A stretch of DNA of 64,000 nucleotides. It comes from Macrostomum hystrix. Taxonomy: Eukaryota; Platyhelminthes; Macrostomidae. Positions 23,301-35,239 of the stretch are shown here, piece after piece. How positions within the stretch are numbered: position 1 is the stretch's first letter; each line of letters starts with the position of its first letter. The stretch is taken from positions 2,880,501-2,944,500 of the forward strand of contig CATNEN010000011.1 of NCBI GenBank assembly GCA_950097015.1. Reading direction: 5' to 3'. The notes below the pieces were generated by a model that saw nothing but the letters and a program-made list of their open reading frames with translations, did not search any database and was not told the origin of the DNA. The translations under genes and the position numbers were made by a program.

Positions 23301-24584
23301 GCGGTGACGGGTGACGGAGTGAACGACTCGCCAGCGCTGAAGAAGGCCAACATTGGCATCGCCATGGGCATCTCCGGCAGTGACGTCAGCAAGCAGGCAG
23401 CCGACATGATCCTGCTTGACGACAACTTCGCGTCAATAGTGACAGGAGTCGAGGAGGGCCGCATCATATTTGACAACCTGAAGAAGTCCATCACATACGT
23501 GCTCACCTCCAACATCCCGGAGCTGGTGCCGTTCTTATCCTACGTATTCGCCGGGGTTCCGCTGCCCCTAGGAACCATCACCATTCTGTGCATCGACCTC
23601 GGCACAGACATGATTCCCGCAATCTCGCTGGCCTACGAGGGTGCTGAGAGCGACATCATGAAGCGTCGGCCGCGAGACCCTAAGAACGATCGGCTGGTGA
23701 ACGCTCGACTCCTCGGCGTCGGTTACGCCCAGTGCGGAGTCATCCAGACAGCTGGCGGCTTCTTTGTTTACCTGGTGGTGATGGCCCAGAATGGCTTCCT
23801 GCCTCACCGACTGCTCAATCTCAGAGCCCAGTGGGACAGCAAGGCGGTTGGCGATCTGGCGGACAGCTACGGCCAGGAGTGGGTAAGTTTTTTACTGTGT
23901 GAGCTTGTCACCTGCTGGTTGCTTTCTCGACTGCAAGAGTTGCTGTAATGCTTCATTCGCTGCTCAAGAGTCAAGGACCACTAGAAGAAGAAGAACTATC
24001 TGCTTATAGTTGCTGAAAAGTACATACAACTATTCAGTTGTTTTTCACTATTTACGACGTGTTATCACCCTATACTAAAGTTCTAATTGCTCTAAAACGG
24101 ACCAGTTTTTTCTGTAGCTGCTCAGGTGTGTTTCTAACTTAGGTAATTAAGAACTTATTAAGGAACACATTTTTTAAATTAACAGTTTTGTTAACATTTA
24201 TTATGAATTCCAACAAACTTTTTACAGACCTACAATCAACGTAAACGGCTGGAGTTCACCTGTCAGACCGCATTCTTTACCGGCATCGTCATGACACAGT
24301 GGACAGACCTACTAGTGAGAAAGACATGCCGCAACTCATTCCTAGAGCAGGGTATGTTCAATCACGAGGCCACATTCGCGCTGTTTTTTGAGACCGGCCT
24401 AGCCTTGTTTCTGTCCTATTGTCCCGGCATTGATACCGGTCTTCACACGCAGCCGCTGCACTTTGATTGGTGGCTTCCGGCTGCTCCATTCGCACTTTAT
24501 CTCTTCTGCTATGACGAGTTGCGCAAGTATTTTATTCGCAATCTGCCGCCCGGTAATTGGGTGGAAGAGAATTTGTACTTTTAA
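20373..24584 (+). CDS. ATP1A: Na+/K+-ATPase alpha subunit, gene C (complete)
   Basis: Exons 20373-21078, 21146-21526, 22165-22844, 23001-23882 and 24228-24584 join in phase to 1001 residues. Exon borders match gene B, but the four-codon first exon is absent and the protein starts [11 protein letters not shown], a cysteine cluster that might be lipid-modified. Catalytic motifs are intact: [38 protein letters not shown] and DLGTD. Differences from the family are E instead of Q at the first border of the M1-M2 loop ([14 protein letters not shown]), a clean 18-base deletion in exon 4 that removes six residues (AYEDLG in gene B) before [15 protein letters not shown] in place of the usual KTRRNS after M8, and a NLYF C-terminus in place of ETYY. 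M4 keeps [11 protein letters not shown]. It is a plasma-membrane sodium pump paralogue in tandem with gene B. Confidence 0.96.
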
Positions 24585-24599
24585 GTAGTTTTCATGGAT

Positions 24600-26090
24600 T
24601 TTTAGCCTCATGCTGACTGACAAGTTTTATATCCATTTTCCAGAAGAAATCTGTAATGCATTTTATGGTTGAGTTTTTGTAATTTTTCATTTCTATCCTG
24701 CAATATTAATATAATTTGAGATGCCTTTAATCTGCGTGTGATTTTTTTTCGATACCTTCGTATTTAAAATATTTCAAAAAATAATCATCAAATGATTGTG
24801 TATTATTTGGTACATTGTACTATTATAATAATATATTATGTCAAAATGTTTTTTTCGAAAATGATAATGCTTTTTTGATAGACATATAATCGAGCTGTTT
24901 CTATCAAAATTAAAAAGATTAAAAAAATTGTAAAGATCTCTTATGCAACAAATTGAGTCCTCGCAGTAAGAGCCCATTCATACGGCAGTGAGCCAATTCA
25001 GGCGGAGAGTCAAAATATATTCAAGTTTAACAGAGCTAAAATTGGAAGGGGGGTTGGTTAGAAGGGTAACATGTGCGCGGACTGGCCAAAGGTAAGAGAT
25101 GAAACGCAGGGGAAGGAAAGAGAGACAATCAGAGCCGAGAGGGAAGATAAAGCTGATAAATAAATTGAACAGGCAGGGGAGAGAGGAGAGAGTACATTAA
25201 GATGGCGCGCGAAAGGAGAAACCAGGGAGAAGTTAATACATTTCGTCTTTTTGTGTAAGAATGAAGTTGGGAAAGAAAAATCAAGGACTACTAAACAACA
25301 CTGTGTTGTCTAGTAGTCCTTGAGAAAAATACTGAACTCCAAGCATTACAAATATTTCAAGCTAAATACAGCATAATGACGAAAAAGCTAAAATTTAGAA
25401 AATGCGTAAAAAAGAAGGAGAAAAGTGCTCCTAAAAGAATTTATTGAATACGCGTAGCTGTTAAATATGGAATTTCACGATCTAGTTGGGCAACGCTTAA
25501 GCGTATGTCATCTGCGAATATGTTTTTACACTAGATTTTAAGCGACTAGTAGCTAGAAATCACGTAACTGCGTTTATCTCTACCTGAAGAAACTTTGCCT
25601 CGAAACATTTAAACATGCTCCCGATACTGGATGTGGATTACTTGTATCTAACTCCAAATTCAAAGCAATTCAGTAGCAGTTATCGATTGTCGCAGTTAGC
25701 ACAGTTCTCAAATAAAAAACAATAATTAATTTTTTGCAAAACATATGTGTAACTTTTTATAGATTACGGCGATTATAAGTGTTTTTAATGATGTTAATTG
25801 ATTAACTGTGCAGTTATTTACATTTAAAGTTAGTGTTTCTTTGAAATGCTAACCTTGTGTCTTGTCTTGACCATCAAGGATCAAGCTATAAAAAGTCGAC
25901 GCAAGGAGTACTAGGTAGTAGTAGTAGGTACGCGTAAGCTGGAATCAAAAACGTGCCATAGTAAAGAATGAAAGAAAAATTGCAATTTTGCAATAAATGA
26001 TTTGTAACTTGTACTTATTTTGTAATTAATTTTGTATAATTAATTTGTAATTATTTGTAACTGTCATTTATTTGTCTTGTTTCTGAGTTG
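24600..26090. other. Intergenic, with a purine-rich block
   Basis: The spacer downstream of gene C contains no gene I can support. From about 25050 to 25250 the plus strand is strikingly GA-rich (GGGGAAGGAAAGAGAGA and similar), unlike its AT-rich surroundings. A TATA-like CTATAAAAAG lies near 25887 but no start codon with a long frame follows. Confidence 0.5.
25281..25323. repeat. Near-perfect 43-base palindrome
   Basis: The arms TCAAGGACTACTAAACAACA and TGTTGTCTAGTAGTCCTTGA pair over 20 bases with one A/C mismatch and a three-base loop (CTG). It stands immediately downstream of the purine-rich block. It could be a MITE remnant, a cruciform site or a hairpin RNA; no further evidence is available. 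Confidence 0.85.
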
Positions 26091-26099
26091 ACTAAAATG

Positions 26100-26385
26100 G
26101 CTAAGTTGAAATTTTCGCTCCACCTCCATGCCATAGCTCGGAACACTTTGTATGTACCCCGGAAAAAAATGAACTACATTTTTGATGTACACCGATGTAC
26201 GCCATATAATGGGTGTGTAACATTGCAGTGTCCCAAAAAGGGTAACATTTTGTGTGCTAACTGTGAGTGATCCGTTTTGCCTGCCACCCTATAGTTCAAC
26301 AACAGTTCGACGGAAATTTCCGGGGTACATGCCATCTTCCAGACTATGGCGTCCATGTCATTGTCAAAATGGCAAAAGGAAAAGA
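26100..26385. mobile_element. Foldback element with inverted arms
   Basis: GCCATAGCTCGGAACAC then GTATGTACCCCGGAAA at 26131-26166 is matched in inverted orientation by TTTCCGGGGTACATGCC then ATCTTCCAGACTATGGC at 26317-26350, with weaker pairing outside and inside these blocks. The whole segment can fold on itself. It is non-coding. Ends and target duplication are unclear. Confidence 0.55.
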
Positions 26386-27152
26386 ATTGTAGGACAAGAA
26401 AAGGAAAAGGAAAAGCTGGCTTTTTAGTTGATAAAGCATATATATAACTCTAATTCCATTAGCGTAGGCCAACTAACTAAGCTTATTAAAATTTAGATGT
26501 GTATGCCATCCTAAACAAACACCATTACATCAACAACATGGTCATGTTTATTCACACTTTCAAGTCTCACATTTTGCAACCAAGCTTATGTTATAGGCCC
26601 CTAAGTGATTTAATTTTTGCAACACAGAATATTACAGCTAGGCTAGTTAATTAGTCTAAACAAATAGCTTCTCAGTAAAAATCTGAATATATATTAAATA
26701 TAAGATACTATGGATAAGGGATGACCTTGTAGAGGTTTTTCGGTAATGAGGTGAGAGCAAGGCGGTGGTTCAATTGGTTAATGGGTTTATAGAATAATGT
26801 TATTGGAATCTAGAAAAAGGGGTTAGGCCTAGTGAAGAGATTCCAGCTGAGCTGCTGTATATTTATAATGTTGAGATAATCTTCCGGAAAGTTCTAGAAA
26901 AATATAATGCATTATAACAAAATGATTGTTAAGAAAATACTGCTAGTTATTTATCGCTAGTTTTAACAGCAGAATGCGAATACTTGTTAATAATTAAATA
27001 TATTGAAATACAGTAAATGGGAAATTGTTTCAGACACAGAACTTTCTAGAAAATGTACAAATAGAAATTTCTCGAAGGTCACTACAACCTTTTGGCAATG
27101 TTCGACTTCCATTCATTATATTATTTTTTTATTTGAATTTGTGCCACACTTG

Positions 27153-27297
27153 CATTCTGAGTTTGAAAAAGTTGTGCTGACATGGCTTTGCCATGACTTG
27201 ACACTTGGATCCATCTATGTCTATGGCATTCTGAGTGTGAAAAAGTTGTGTTTATGTGGCTGAAATTACTTAGACACTTGGATCTATGTCTATGGCA
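27153..27297. repeat. Two-copy tandem duplication, period about 74 bp
   Basis: The segment starting CATTCTGAGTTTGAAAAAGT at 27153 recurs at 27227 as CATTCTGAGTGTGAAAAAGT. Both end in CACTTGGATC...CTATGTCTATGG. It is non-coding. Flanking sequence to 28580 is AT-rich with no supported gene. Confidence 0.75.
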
Positions 27298-28587
27298 AAA
27301 TCTGGCAAATATGGGGTACAGGAAGCTAAAGCACAGAAATTCTGTAGCTAAAGATTTTGCAAGACCTTGCATTCAAATAAATCATTCTTTGCCTTAACTA
27401 TGGCTGGACAACCTACAGCCCCATCTGCATTTATGCTGCCAAATGGAATACTGAATGCTGTGGAGCTGCTGAACCTGACTGTAGATAGGTGGTTCATGAT
27501 CATCTCATTAAAAGATGAGGATAATCTTTTTATATCATCTGGAACAACTTAAGAAATGTTTATAGCATAGTAGTTTTAGTATTATATAGTGTTATAACAT
27601 GTGTTATTAAAGCCTATGACTAAGCCCAGTCACCCAAATGACTACAACTCAGTATGAATGAGCCTTCAATCTTTATGTCAAGGGTCACAGATTAGACATT
27701 ATACTCACATTTGGCTATATCCACATTGACTAGACTTGTATTATAGATAGATATGGCCTATGATAGAGATAGTGCAATAGGCTTAAAGATAGAACATTAC
27801 AGAGTTCTGACCATTTTAGTGATATGTTAGGATATGCTGCAAGAGATAGGGCGAAGGAGGGATAGTGCAAAAGAGGAATCATATAGCAATGATTGACAGT
27901 TAAATAGGTGTTCAAGAAGGCTAGGTCTGACGGGTTTGTTAGGTTTTTTGGCATTGCCCACCCTTAGTCCTTAAATGTATATAGTAGCTTATAAATAAGA
28001 TTATATAATTCATAAAAGCCACACTAAATTAGGGGCAGGCCTATGCCTCACCCTAGAGTTATATACCACATAAAAATGTGGTAGTCTCAGCTACCATATC
28101 ATTCAATTTAAATAAATCCTGACATAGCATAGATCTTATTGCACATTCACTTTTGAATCTGGTCCACTTCAGTGTCAAACCAGTTTAGCAACAACAATTT
28201 TGGAAACAAGTCATTTTGTCAATAACCATTTTGCAGCAAAAATTGTAATTTTGATTCAAGCAGATATTTATCTTTGCTCAAATTCTGTACAAAGTTCATG
28301 GACACGCCTCAGGATATATCAAATTTGGACTCAAAAATGTGTTGCACCAAGCTTACAACAGCTTTTGACTGTGCATGCCTATTGGAAAAACAACATTGGG
28401 GAGCTAGGCTGTGCTGCCCCAAGCCCAATTGTGTTCCAAGCCAACCAGAATCAACCAGAAACCATGCTAGGCCTGTGTCCATCTAAAATGACTTTTTTCC
28501 TATAGGGAAAATAATGTGTCCCTTAATTTAAGCTTACTTAATATATTTAGAGGTTTTGTCTTTACAATGATAATAAATGCACATTAG

Positions 28588-29135
28588 CAGTAGGACTACC
28601 AAACCATTTTGCTACTCGTTTTTTTACCAAGAGGGTGGAAAGTTCCCTTCCCCATTTTTTAGTAGTGTCTGAATGCTAACAGTGTTAGCTGGTGACTGAT
28701 CGGTTGAGAGACTAGGCGATGGTGTACTATGGTCAAGCTGTGCCTAATATTTAGGCTTGATCAGTGAAACTGGAGACATTAGCGTCAGGGTGTCCATAGT
28801 GGCCTATTTCCACTTGTTGTAGCCCTTGAAGGTCCTGATAAATGCATATTGATAAAGGCAGACCGAGATGATGCAGGTATATTGGGTGACATTCTGATAA
28901 ATTTTAAATGCTTGGCAAGGCCACGCTGAGGCGCAGAGATAATTTTTGTGTATGGGGGTATGAAACGCATTAGCGCAAATATCTTACCTATCTTTCAGAA
29001 GCTGTTCAACAAAAATTTGTCCTATTATAGTACAGCAATATAAAGCATACTTTTTGGTTGGGAAAGCTTATTGATTGTGAAGACTTTTTGTATTGTTAAG
29101 AAGGGAAAGAAAATTAATGAGCTGCCTACTAGTGA
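28588..29135. mobile_element. TTAA-type MITE, copy 2 (inverted, diverged)
   Basis: The reverse complement of this block aligns along its length with 16864-17468. For example GCGTCAGGGTGTCCATAGTG and TTGTAGCCCTTGAAGG match the other copy. The left end is CAGTAGGACTACCAAACC, preceded by TTAG rather than TTAA. The right end is worn, near GAGCTGCCTACTAGTG. It is non-coding. Confidence 0.75.
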
Positions 29136-29488
29136 ACTATAGGCGGAATTATTATTTCCGCCTATATTTCACACTTACAAATTATGGTCACCCTAAAAAG
29201 GGCCGTTTTAACTACTAACTGACTAATTGTATAATCTCGTTCTCTGGTACGAGCGGTTTCCCATTCTAAGGCACTCCACTCTCTTATCACACCGAATCCT
29301 CACCCTGGATTTGAGGATCACAGCCTCAACTTCATGTGCAGTTCATACATTTTTGTTGACACTACTTTTTCAGGTTAAAATATCTTCAATATTATAATCA
29401 GTACAGAGAAAAAAAAGAGATTACTGTGAGAAATTACAGCTCTTTATCTACTGGCCAATCGGAACAAAGCCATTTGAGCTACAGCTTG

Positions 29489-32400
29489 ATGGCATCAAAC
29501 AATGGCAGCGGTGGCAGTGCAATGCTATCTAGTATTGCAGAATCTGACCACGCTACTAATGGAGACTCATTGCACGAAGAAGATCATGATGACAGTGTCG
29601 CAGACTCCGATCTCCCTAGGGTAAGATAAGCCGCATGCTAATTAAGTCAAAGAACATTATGTAATATTACTGAATAAGAACTTGTCTTAATCTGTCCTAG
29701 CATTTCCCAGCTCTAATTAGTAAGCTTTTCCCTTTAACAAAACACAATTTCCGAACCATAAATAATAAATATTTCAGCAGACTGAACAAATTGTAGCTGT
29801 AGACCGAGCTAATGCAGTTGATGAAACTGTTTCCTCCGTGAGTAAAGCAAATTTTTGGAATTAGAATCTCCGCGTTTTTTGCAGTGTTTTATGTTCTGTG
29901 GGGAAAGGGTTTGGTGCTTGTGTCATGCTTCTGAATTGGTTTTATTTTTATGATAGGGCTTATTGCTTTGTTGCATACAATTTCTAATTTATTACCGCAT
30001 AGAATATACTCGTAGTTCCCGCTGGGACTCAACTCCGACATAGTGCAGATGAAATTCGGCTCTAAAACGGCTCAAAATCGGGTCGAAATTACATTTAGTG
30101 TGAATTTCGGTCCGAAATCGAACCAACAGTCTGCAAAGTGTCGGATCAAAATCGGCTGACTGTCGGGAAAGTTTTAGACGACGACTCACCCGAATTTCAT
30201 TCCTCGTTTGATGCTTAAACAGTTTTTTACCTTGCTTTGGCTACCAGTTGCTGCGCATGCAATCAGCAGGAATGCAGATTATATTTTCTGACGGTTCTTA
30301 GTATTTATTGTAAACCCAAGTGTCATTATAATTAAACTAACAAAATAACTGTTAGCAGTGCAAAAATCTGAAAGGTGTCCTGATCGCGACATGATCTTGT
30401 CTACAGTGTACTGTCTTTTTACTTTTTTTGCCGTTGCGTACAAAGATCGTATTGGGTAATTTTCTATGTTTTCTATTTCCACACGAGCAGTTGGTCCGAC
30501 ATGCACAGATGAATATCGATGAAAATCGGACGGGTATACATCGTCATATTTCTGCACAGGTGAAAGTCGGAGTTATTTCGGGTGAAAGGCGTCGTTACGA
30601 ATTTTTGAAAAATCGATGAGTTGTCGATTTTCTCGTGCCGATTTTTCACTTTTGGTCCGACAAAAACCGATGAAAATCGTACAAAGATGAATGTTGGTCC
30701 GTTTTTCATCTTTTGTTTGCGACTTTCGTCTGCCCAAAATCGACCCGACGGCACCGACGCCTCAACAAGATGAAAATCGGGAATAAATCGGCCCGATTTT
30801 CCCTTTCTTTGTGACGGGCCGTTTAAAGTTGAATGTCGTAGTTGAGTCCCAGCGGGTTATTAACCTATTAGGGTCAGCATGTACAGCTGTTCTGTCTATG
30901 GACTGGGGAATCCGCCAAAATGTCTTCCACGACTGATGCTGGTACCCATCTTAAGTGTCTTGCTCAATGCCACAGTCTTAAACCCATAAATACTATATAC
31001 TTTATAATAATAATTTTCATATGAACACAATTCCCAGGTCGCAGTTTCTAGAGGCACAGATTCAGGCTTTTTCCGACTATTTCGACGCAGCCAACCTTTC
31101 AGATCTGCTAGGAGACAGAAAACAGGCCAGTTGTTTAGCGATGTTTAGTCCAATTTGATCAATGTACTATTTACTTTATCTAATAATATTTTGTACTATT
31201 CATATTAGATCAGCGACCAAGAATCCGGAAGTACAATTTATTGTCTCGCGACAAGCTCAAGGTGCCTATGCGAAACAGCTCGGGGCATTATCTGAGTGAG
31301 CAGGGCCGGCCGCTGGTGGATATCGGATCCGATGAGAAGTGAGACATCGGTTCTTTTACTTAACTTTATGTTGTCGATTACTTTAATTAGGATTGATTTA
31401 AATAGGAAACTAACAGAATGAGGATAATTGGAATAAGTGGAATGAGGATAATTGGGAATAAGTGGAATGAGGATAATTAGGATTCGATAGAATGAGGATA
31501 ATTGGGAATCAATAGAATAAGGATAATTGGGAATCAATAGAATGAGGATAATTGGGACTTAGTAGAATGAGGATACTTGGGAATAAGTAGAATGAGGATA
31601 ATTGGGAATAAGTAGAATGAGGATACTTGGGAATAAGTAGAATGAGGATAATTGGGAATAAGTAGAATGAGGATACTTGGGAATAAGTAGAATGAGGATA
31701 ATTGGGAACCAATAGAATGAGGATAATTGGGAATCAATAGAATAAGGATAATTGGGAATCAATAAAATGAAGATAATTGGGAATCAATAGAATAAGGATA
31801 ATTTGGAATCAATAAAATGAAGATAATTGGGAATCAATAGAATGAGGATAATTGGGAATAAGTGGAATGAGGATAATTGGGATTCGATAGAATGAGGATA
31901 ATTGGGAATAAGTGGAATGAGGATAATGGGGAATCAATAGAATAAGGATAATTGGGAATCAATAAAATGAAGATAATTGGGAATCAATAGAATGAGGATA
32001 ATTGGGAATAAGTGGAATGAGGATAATTGGGATTCGATAGAATGAGGATAATTGGGAATAAGTGGAATGAGGATAATGGGGAATCAATAGAATAAGGATA
32101 ATTTGGAATCAATAGAATAAGGATAATTGTGAATCAATAGAATAAGGATAATTTGGAATTAGTAGAATGAGGATAATTTGGAATCAATAGAATGAGAATA
32201 ATTGGGAATTAGTAGAATGAGGATAATTTGGGATCAATAGAATGAGAATAATTGGGAATTAGTAGAATGAGGATAATTTGGAATCAATAGAATGAGAATA
32301 ATTGGGAATTAGTAGAATGAGGATAATTTGGAATCAATAGAATGAGAATAATTGGGAATTAGTAGAATGAGGATAATTTGGAATCAATAGAATGAGAATA

Positions 32401-34749
32401 ATTGGGAATTAGTAGAATGAGGATAATTTGGGATCAATAGAATGAGAATAATTGGGAATTAGTAGAATGAGGATAATTGAGAATCAATAGAATGAGAATA
32501 ATTGGGAATTAGTAGAATGAGGATAATTGGGAACCAATAGAATGAGAATAATTGGGAATTAGTAGAATGAGGATAATTGAGAATCAATAGAATGAGAATA
32601 ATTGGGAATTAGTAGAATGAGGATAATTGAGAATCAATAGAATGAGGATAATTGGGAATTAGTAGAATGAGGATAATTGAGAATCAATAGAATGAGGATA
32701 ATTGGGAACTAGTAGAATGAGGATAATTTGGAATCAATAGAATGAGAATAATTGGGAATTAGTAGAATGAGGATAATTTGGGATCAATAGAATGAGAATA
32801 ATTGGGAATTAGTAGAATGAGGATAATTGAGAATCAATAGAATGAGAATAATTGGGATAATTGGGAATCAATAGAATGAGGATAATTGGGACTTAGTAGA
32901 ATGAGGATACTTGGGAATAAGTAGAATGAGGATAATTGGGAATAAGTAGAATGAGGATACTTGGGAATTGTATCCTCAATTATTAATTTGGGATCAATAG
33001 AATGAGAATAATTGGGAATTAGTAGAATGAGGATAATTGAGAATCAATAGAATGAGAATAATTGGGAATTAGTAGAATGAGGATAATTGAGAATCAATTG
33101 AATGAGAATAATTGGGAATTAGTAGAATGAGGATAATTTGGGATCAATAGAATGAGAATAATTGGGAATTAGTAGAATGAGGATAATTGGGAATTAGTAG
33201 AATGAGGATAATTGGGAATTAGTAGAATGAGGATAATTGAGAATCAATAGAATGAGAATAATTGGGATAATTGGGAATCAATAGAATGAGGATAATTGGG
33301 ACTTAGTAGAATGAGGATACTTGGGAATAAGTAGAATGAGGATAATTGGGAATAAGTAGAATGAGGATACTTGGGAATTGTATCCTCAATTATTAATTTG
33401 GGATCAATAGAATGAGAATAATTGGGAATTAGTAGAATGAGGATAATTGAGAATCAATAGAATGAGAATAATTGGGAATTAGTAGAATGAGGATAATTGA
33501 GAATCAATAGAATGAGAATAATTGGGAATTAGTAGAATGAGGATAATTTGGGATCAATAGAATGAGAATAATTGGGAATTAGTAGAATGAGGATAATTGG
33601 GAATTAGTAGAATGAGGATAATTGGGAATTAGTAGAATGAGAATAATTGGGAATTAGTAGAATGAGGATAATTTGGGATCAATAGAATGAGAATAATTGG
33701 GAATTAGTAGAATGAGGATAATTGGGAATTAGTAGAATGAGGATAATTGGGAATTAGTAGAATGAGGATAATTGGGAATTAGTAGAATGAGGATAATTGG
33801 GAATTAGTAGAATGAGGATAATTGAGAATCAATAGAATGAGGATAATTGGGAATTAGTAGAATGAGGATAATTTGGAATCAATAGAATGAGAATAATAGG
33901 GAATTAGTAGAATGAGGATAATTTGGGATCAATAGAATGAGAATAATTGGGAATTAGTAGAATGAGGATAATTGAGAATCAATAGAATGAGGATAATTGG
34001 GAATTAGTAGAATGAGGATAATTGAGAATCAATAGAATGAGGATAATTGGGAATTAGTAGAATGAGGATAATTGGGAATTAGTAGAATGAGGATAATTGG
34101 GAATTAGTAGAATGAGGATAATTGAGAATCAATAGAATGAGGATAATTGGGAATTAGTAGAATGAGGATAATTGGGAATCAATAGAATGAGGATAATTGG
34201 GAATTAGTAGAATGAGGATAATTGGGAATCAAAAGAATGAGGATAATTGGGATTCGATAGAATGGGGGATAATTGGAAATCGACAGACTGAGGATAATTA
34301 GGGAGTCAATATAATACTCTTCTAATATTTAAGATAACTATTATGAAATCTATAAAATGAAGATGATTTGAAGTATGAAAAAGTAATTTCGGGAAATTAA
34401 GGCAAACTGCAAGCCGTTAGTGCTTGTCAAATCAACTGGTTGGAAATTATTTGCAGCCAAGGTGTATAAAAACTTAGCACTACGAACTGACTTGCGAGAA
34501 GTATTGTCTTAAATAAATTAACAACATCTCTGAAAATTTTTAAGCAACGAAGACGATGAGCTGACCTACTACGATTCGCACACAATGCGACGACTTACTA
34601 ACACAGAGATTCGCGATCAACTATTAAAAGATGGCTACAATTTGGACGATCAACAAGAGGCTGACGATCTTGACCTCATACCCCCCAGACCCATTGAGGA
34701 GAGGGGCTTCTATTGTTGCAACTATTTTATATCCTGTGAAATTCTCTAG
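29489..34749 (+). CDS. Split gene of unknown function, N-terminal exons
   Basis: Linked open exons are 29374-29620 (ATG at 29489), 29778-29837, 31038-31142, 31214-31338 and 34545 to at least 34690, with a stop at 34747-34749 if it is terminal. Acceptors (TTTTTCAG, TATTTCAG, TTCCCAG) and most donors (GTAAGA, GTGAGT, GTGAGA) are good and phases agree, giving roughly 155 residues before the last exon. The donor at 31143 (GTTTAG) is weak and another frame of exon 3 is also open. The protein starts MASNNGSGGSAML, is acidic and serine-rich, then basic (FFRLFRRSQPFRSARR), then acidic again (NEDDELTYYD), then RRLTNTEIRDQLLKDGYNL, and ends near PPRPIEERGFYCCNYF. I do not recognise a family. No membrane segment is certain. 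Introns contain a TIR element and a huge minisatellite. More exons may follow downstream. Confidence 0.45.
30018..30856. mobile_element. TIR element (non-autonomous DNA transposon)
   Basis: The left end CCCGCTGGGACTCAACTCCG is mirrored at the right end, whose reverse complement is CCCGCTGGGACTCAACTACG. The 839-base interior has no transposase frame but repeats GATGAAAATCGG-like words in both orientations. It lies in the intron between 29837 and 31038 of the unknown gene. No clear target duplication is visible, so the superfamily is undetermined. Confidence 0.8.
31385..34290. repeat. 25-bp minisatellite array, about 2.9 kb, with higher-order structure
   Basis: About 116 copies of a 25-bp unit, AATGAGGATAATTGGGAATT plus AGTAG or variants ending CAATAG. 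Many stretches alternate two variants, so the effective period is 50 bp. A block starting at 32831 recurs at 33241 (offset 410), including an odd inverted insert GAATTGTATCCTCAATTATT. The array fills the intron between exons 31214-31338 and 34545 of the unknown gene. Minus-strand open frames through it are repeat artefacts. Confidence 0.97.
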
Positions 34750-35239
34750 TCTGTTAATGACCGCTTGATTTGCCTTTGCTTTCATGCTTTCGATTCTCAA
34801 TAGTTCGTTTAGATTGATTTTCATTTAGAACTAGATCTAGACAGGTTGATGAACACCTAGCTTGCACAGCCACAGTCCGTGCATCCCCATATAATTCAGG
34901 AACTCAATAGATTAATAAAATGATTTAGAAATATGCTTTTGAATAGCCAAATCGGCAACAAAATTGTTTACTTAACAAAATTATTGTAGACTTCTAAATG
35001 AGCCTTTTGTTGATTTTGGCAGAACTGTCAGTTGGACAGTACACGCAAGCGCATCTTTGCTTTTGTCATGTTCGTAAATTCGTTTGCATTATCAACATAC
35101 AATTGTTCACAGTTTCTGCATAATTAAATTTTTATTCTGAACGTGTATATACACAAATAGATCAATGAACTAAGCTTTGCTATTTTCTCAAAGGCTAGAA
35201 TATGAACAGTCTGATATTTTCTAATCATTATTTTCCAAT

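Noticed and set aside
26088-26270. 60-codon cysteine-containing frame
   Set aside because: It has no ATG at its start, overlaps the foldback element and resembles nothing.
31509-31762. Minus-strand frames rich in PNYPHS/SSFYLFP repeats
   Set aside because: They are translations of the 25-bp minisatellite, open only because the unit lacks stops in that frame.
31238-34290. CRISPR-like array
   Set aside because: The repeats are contiguous without unique spacers, and the genome is animal; it is a minisatellite.
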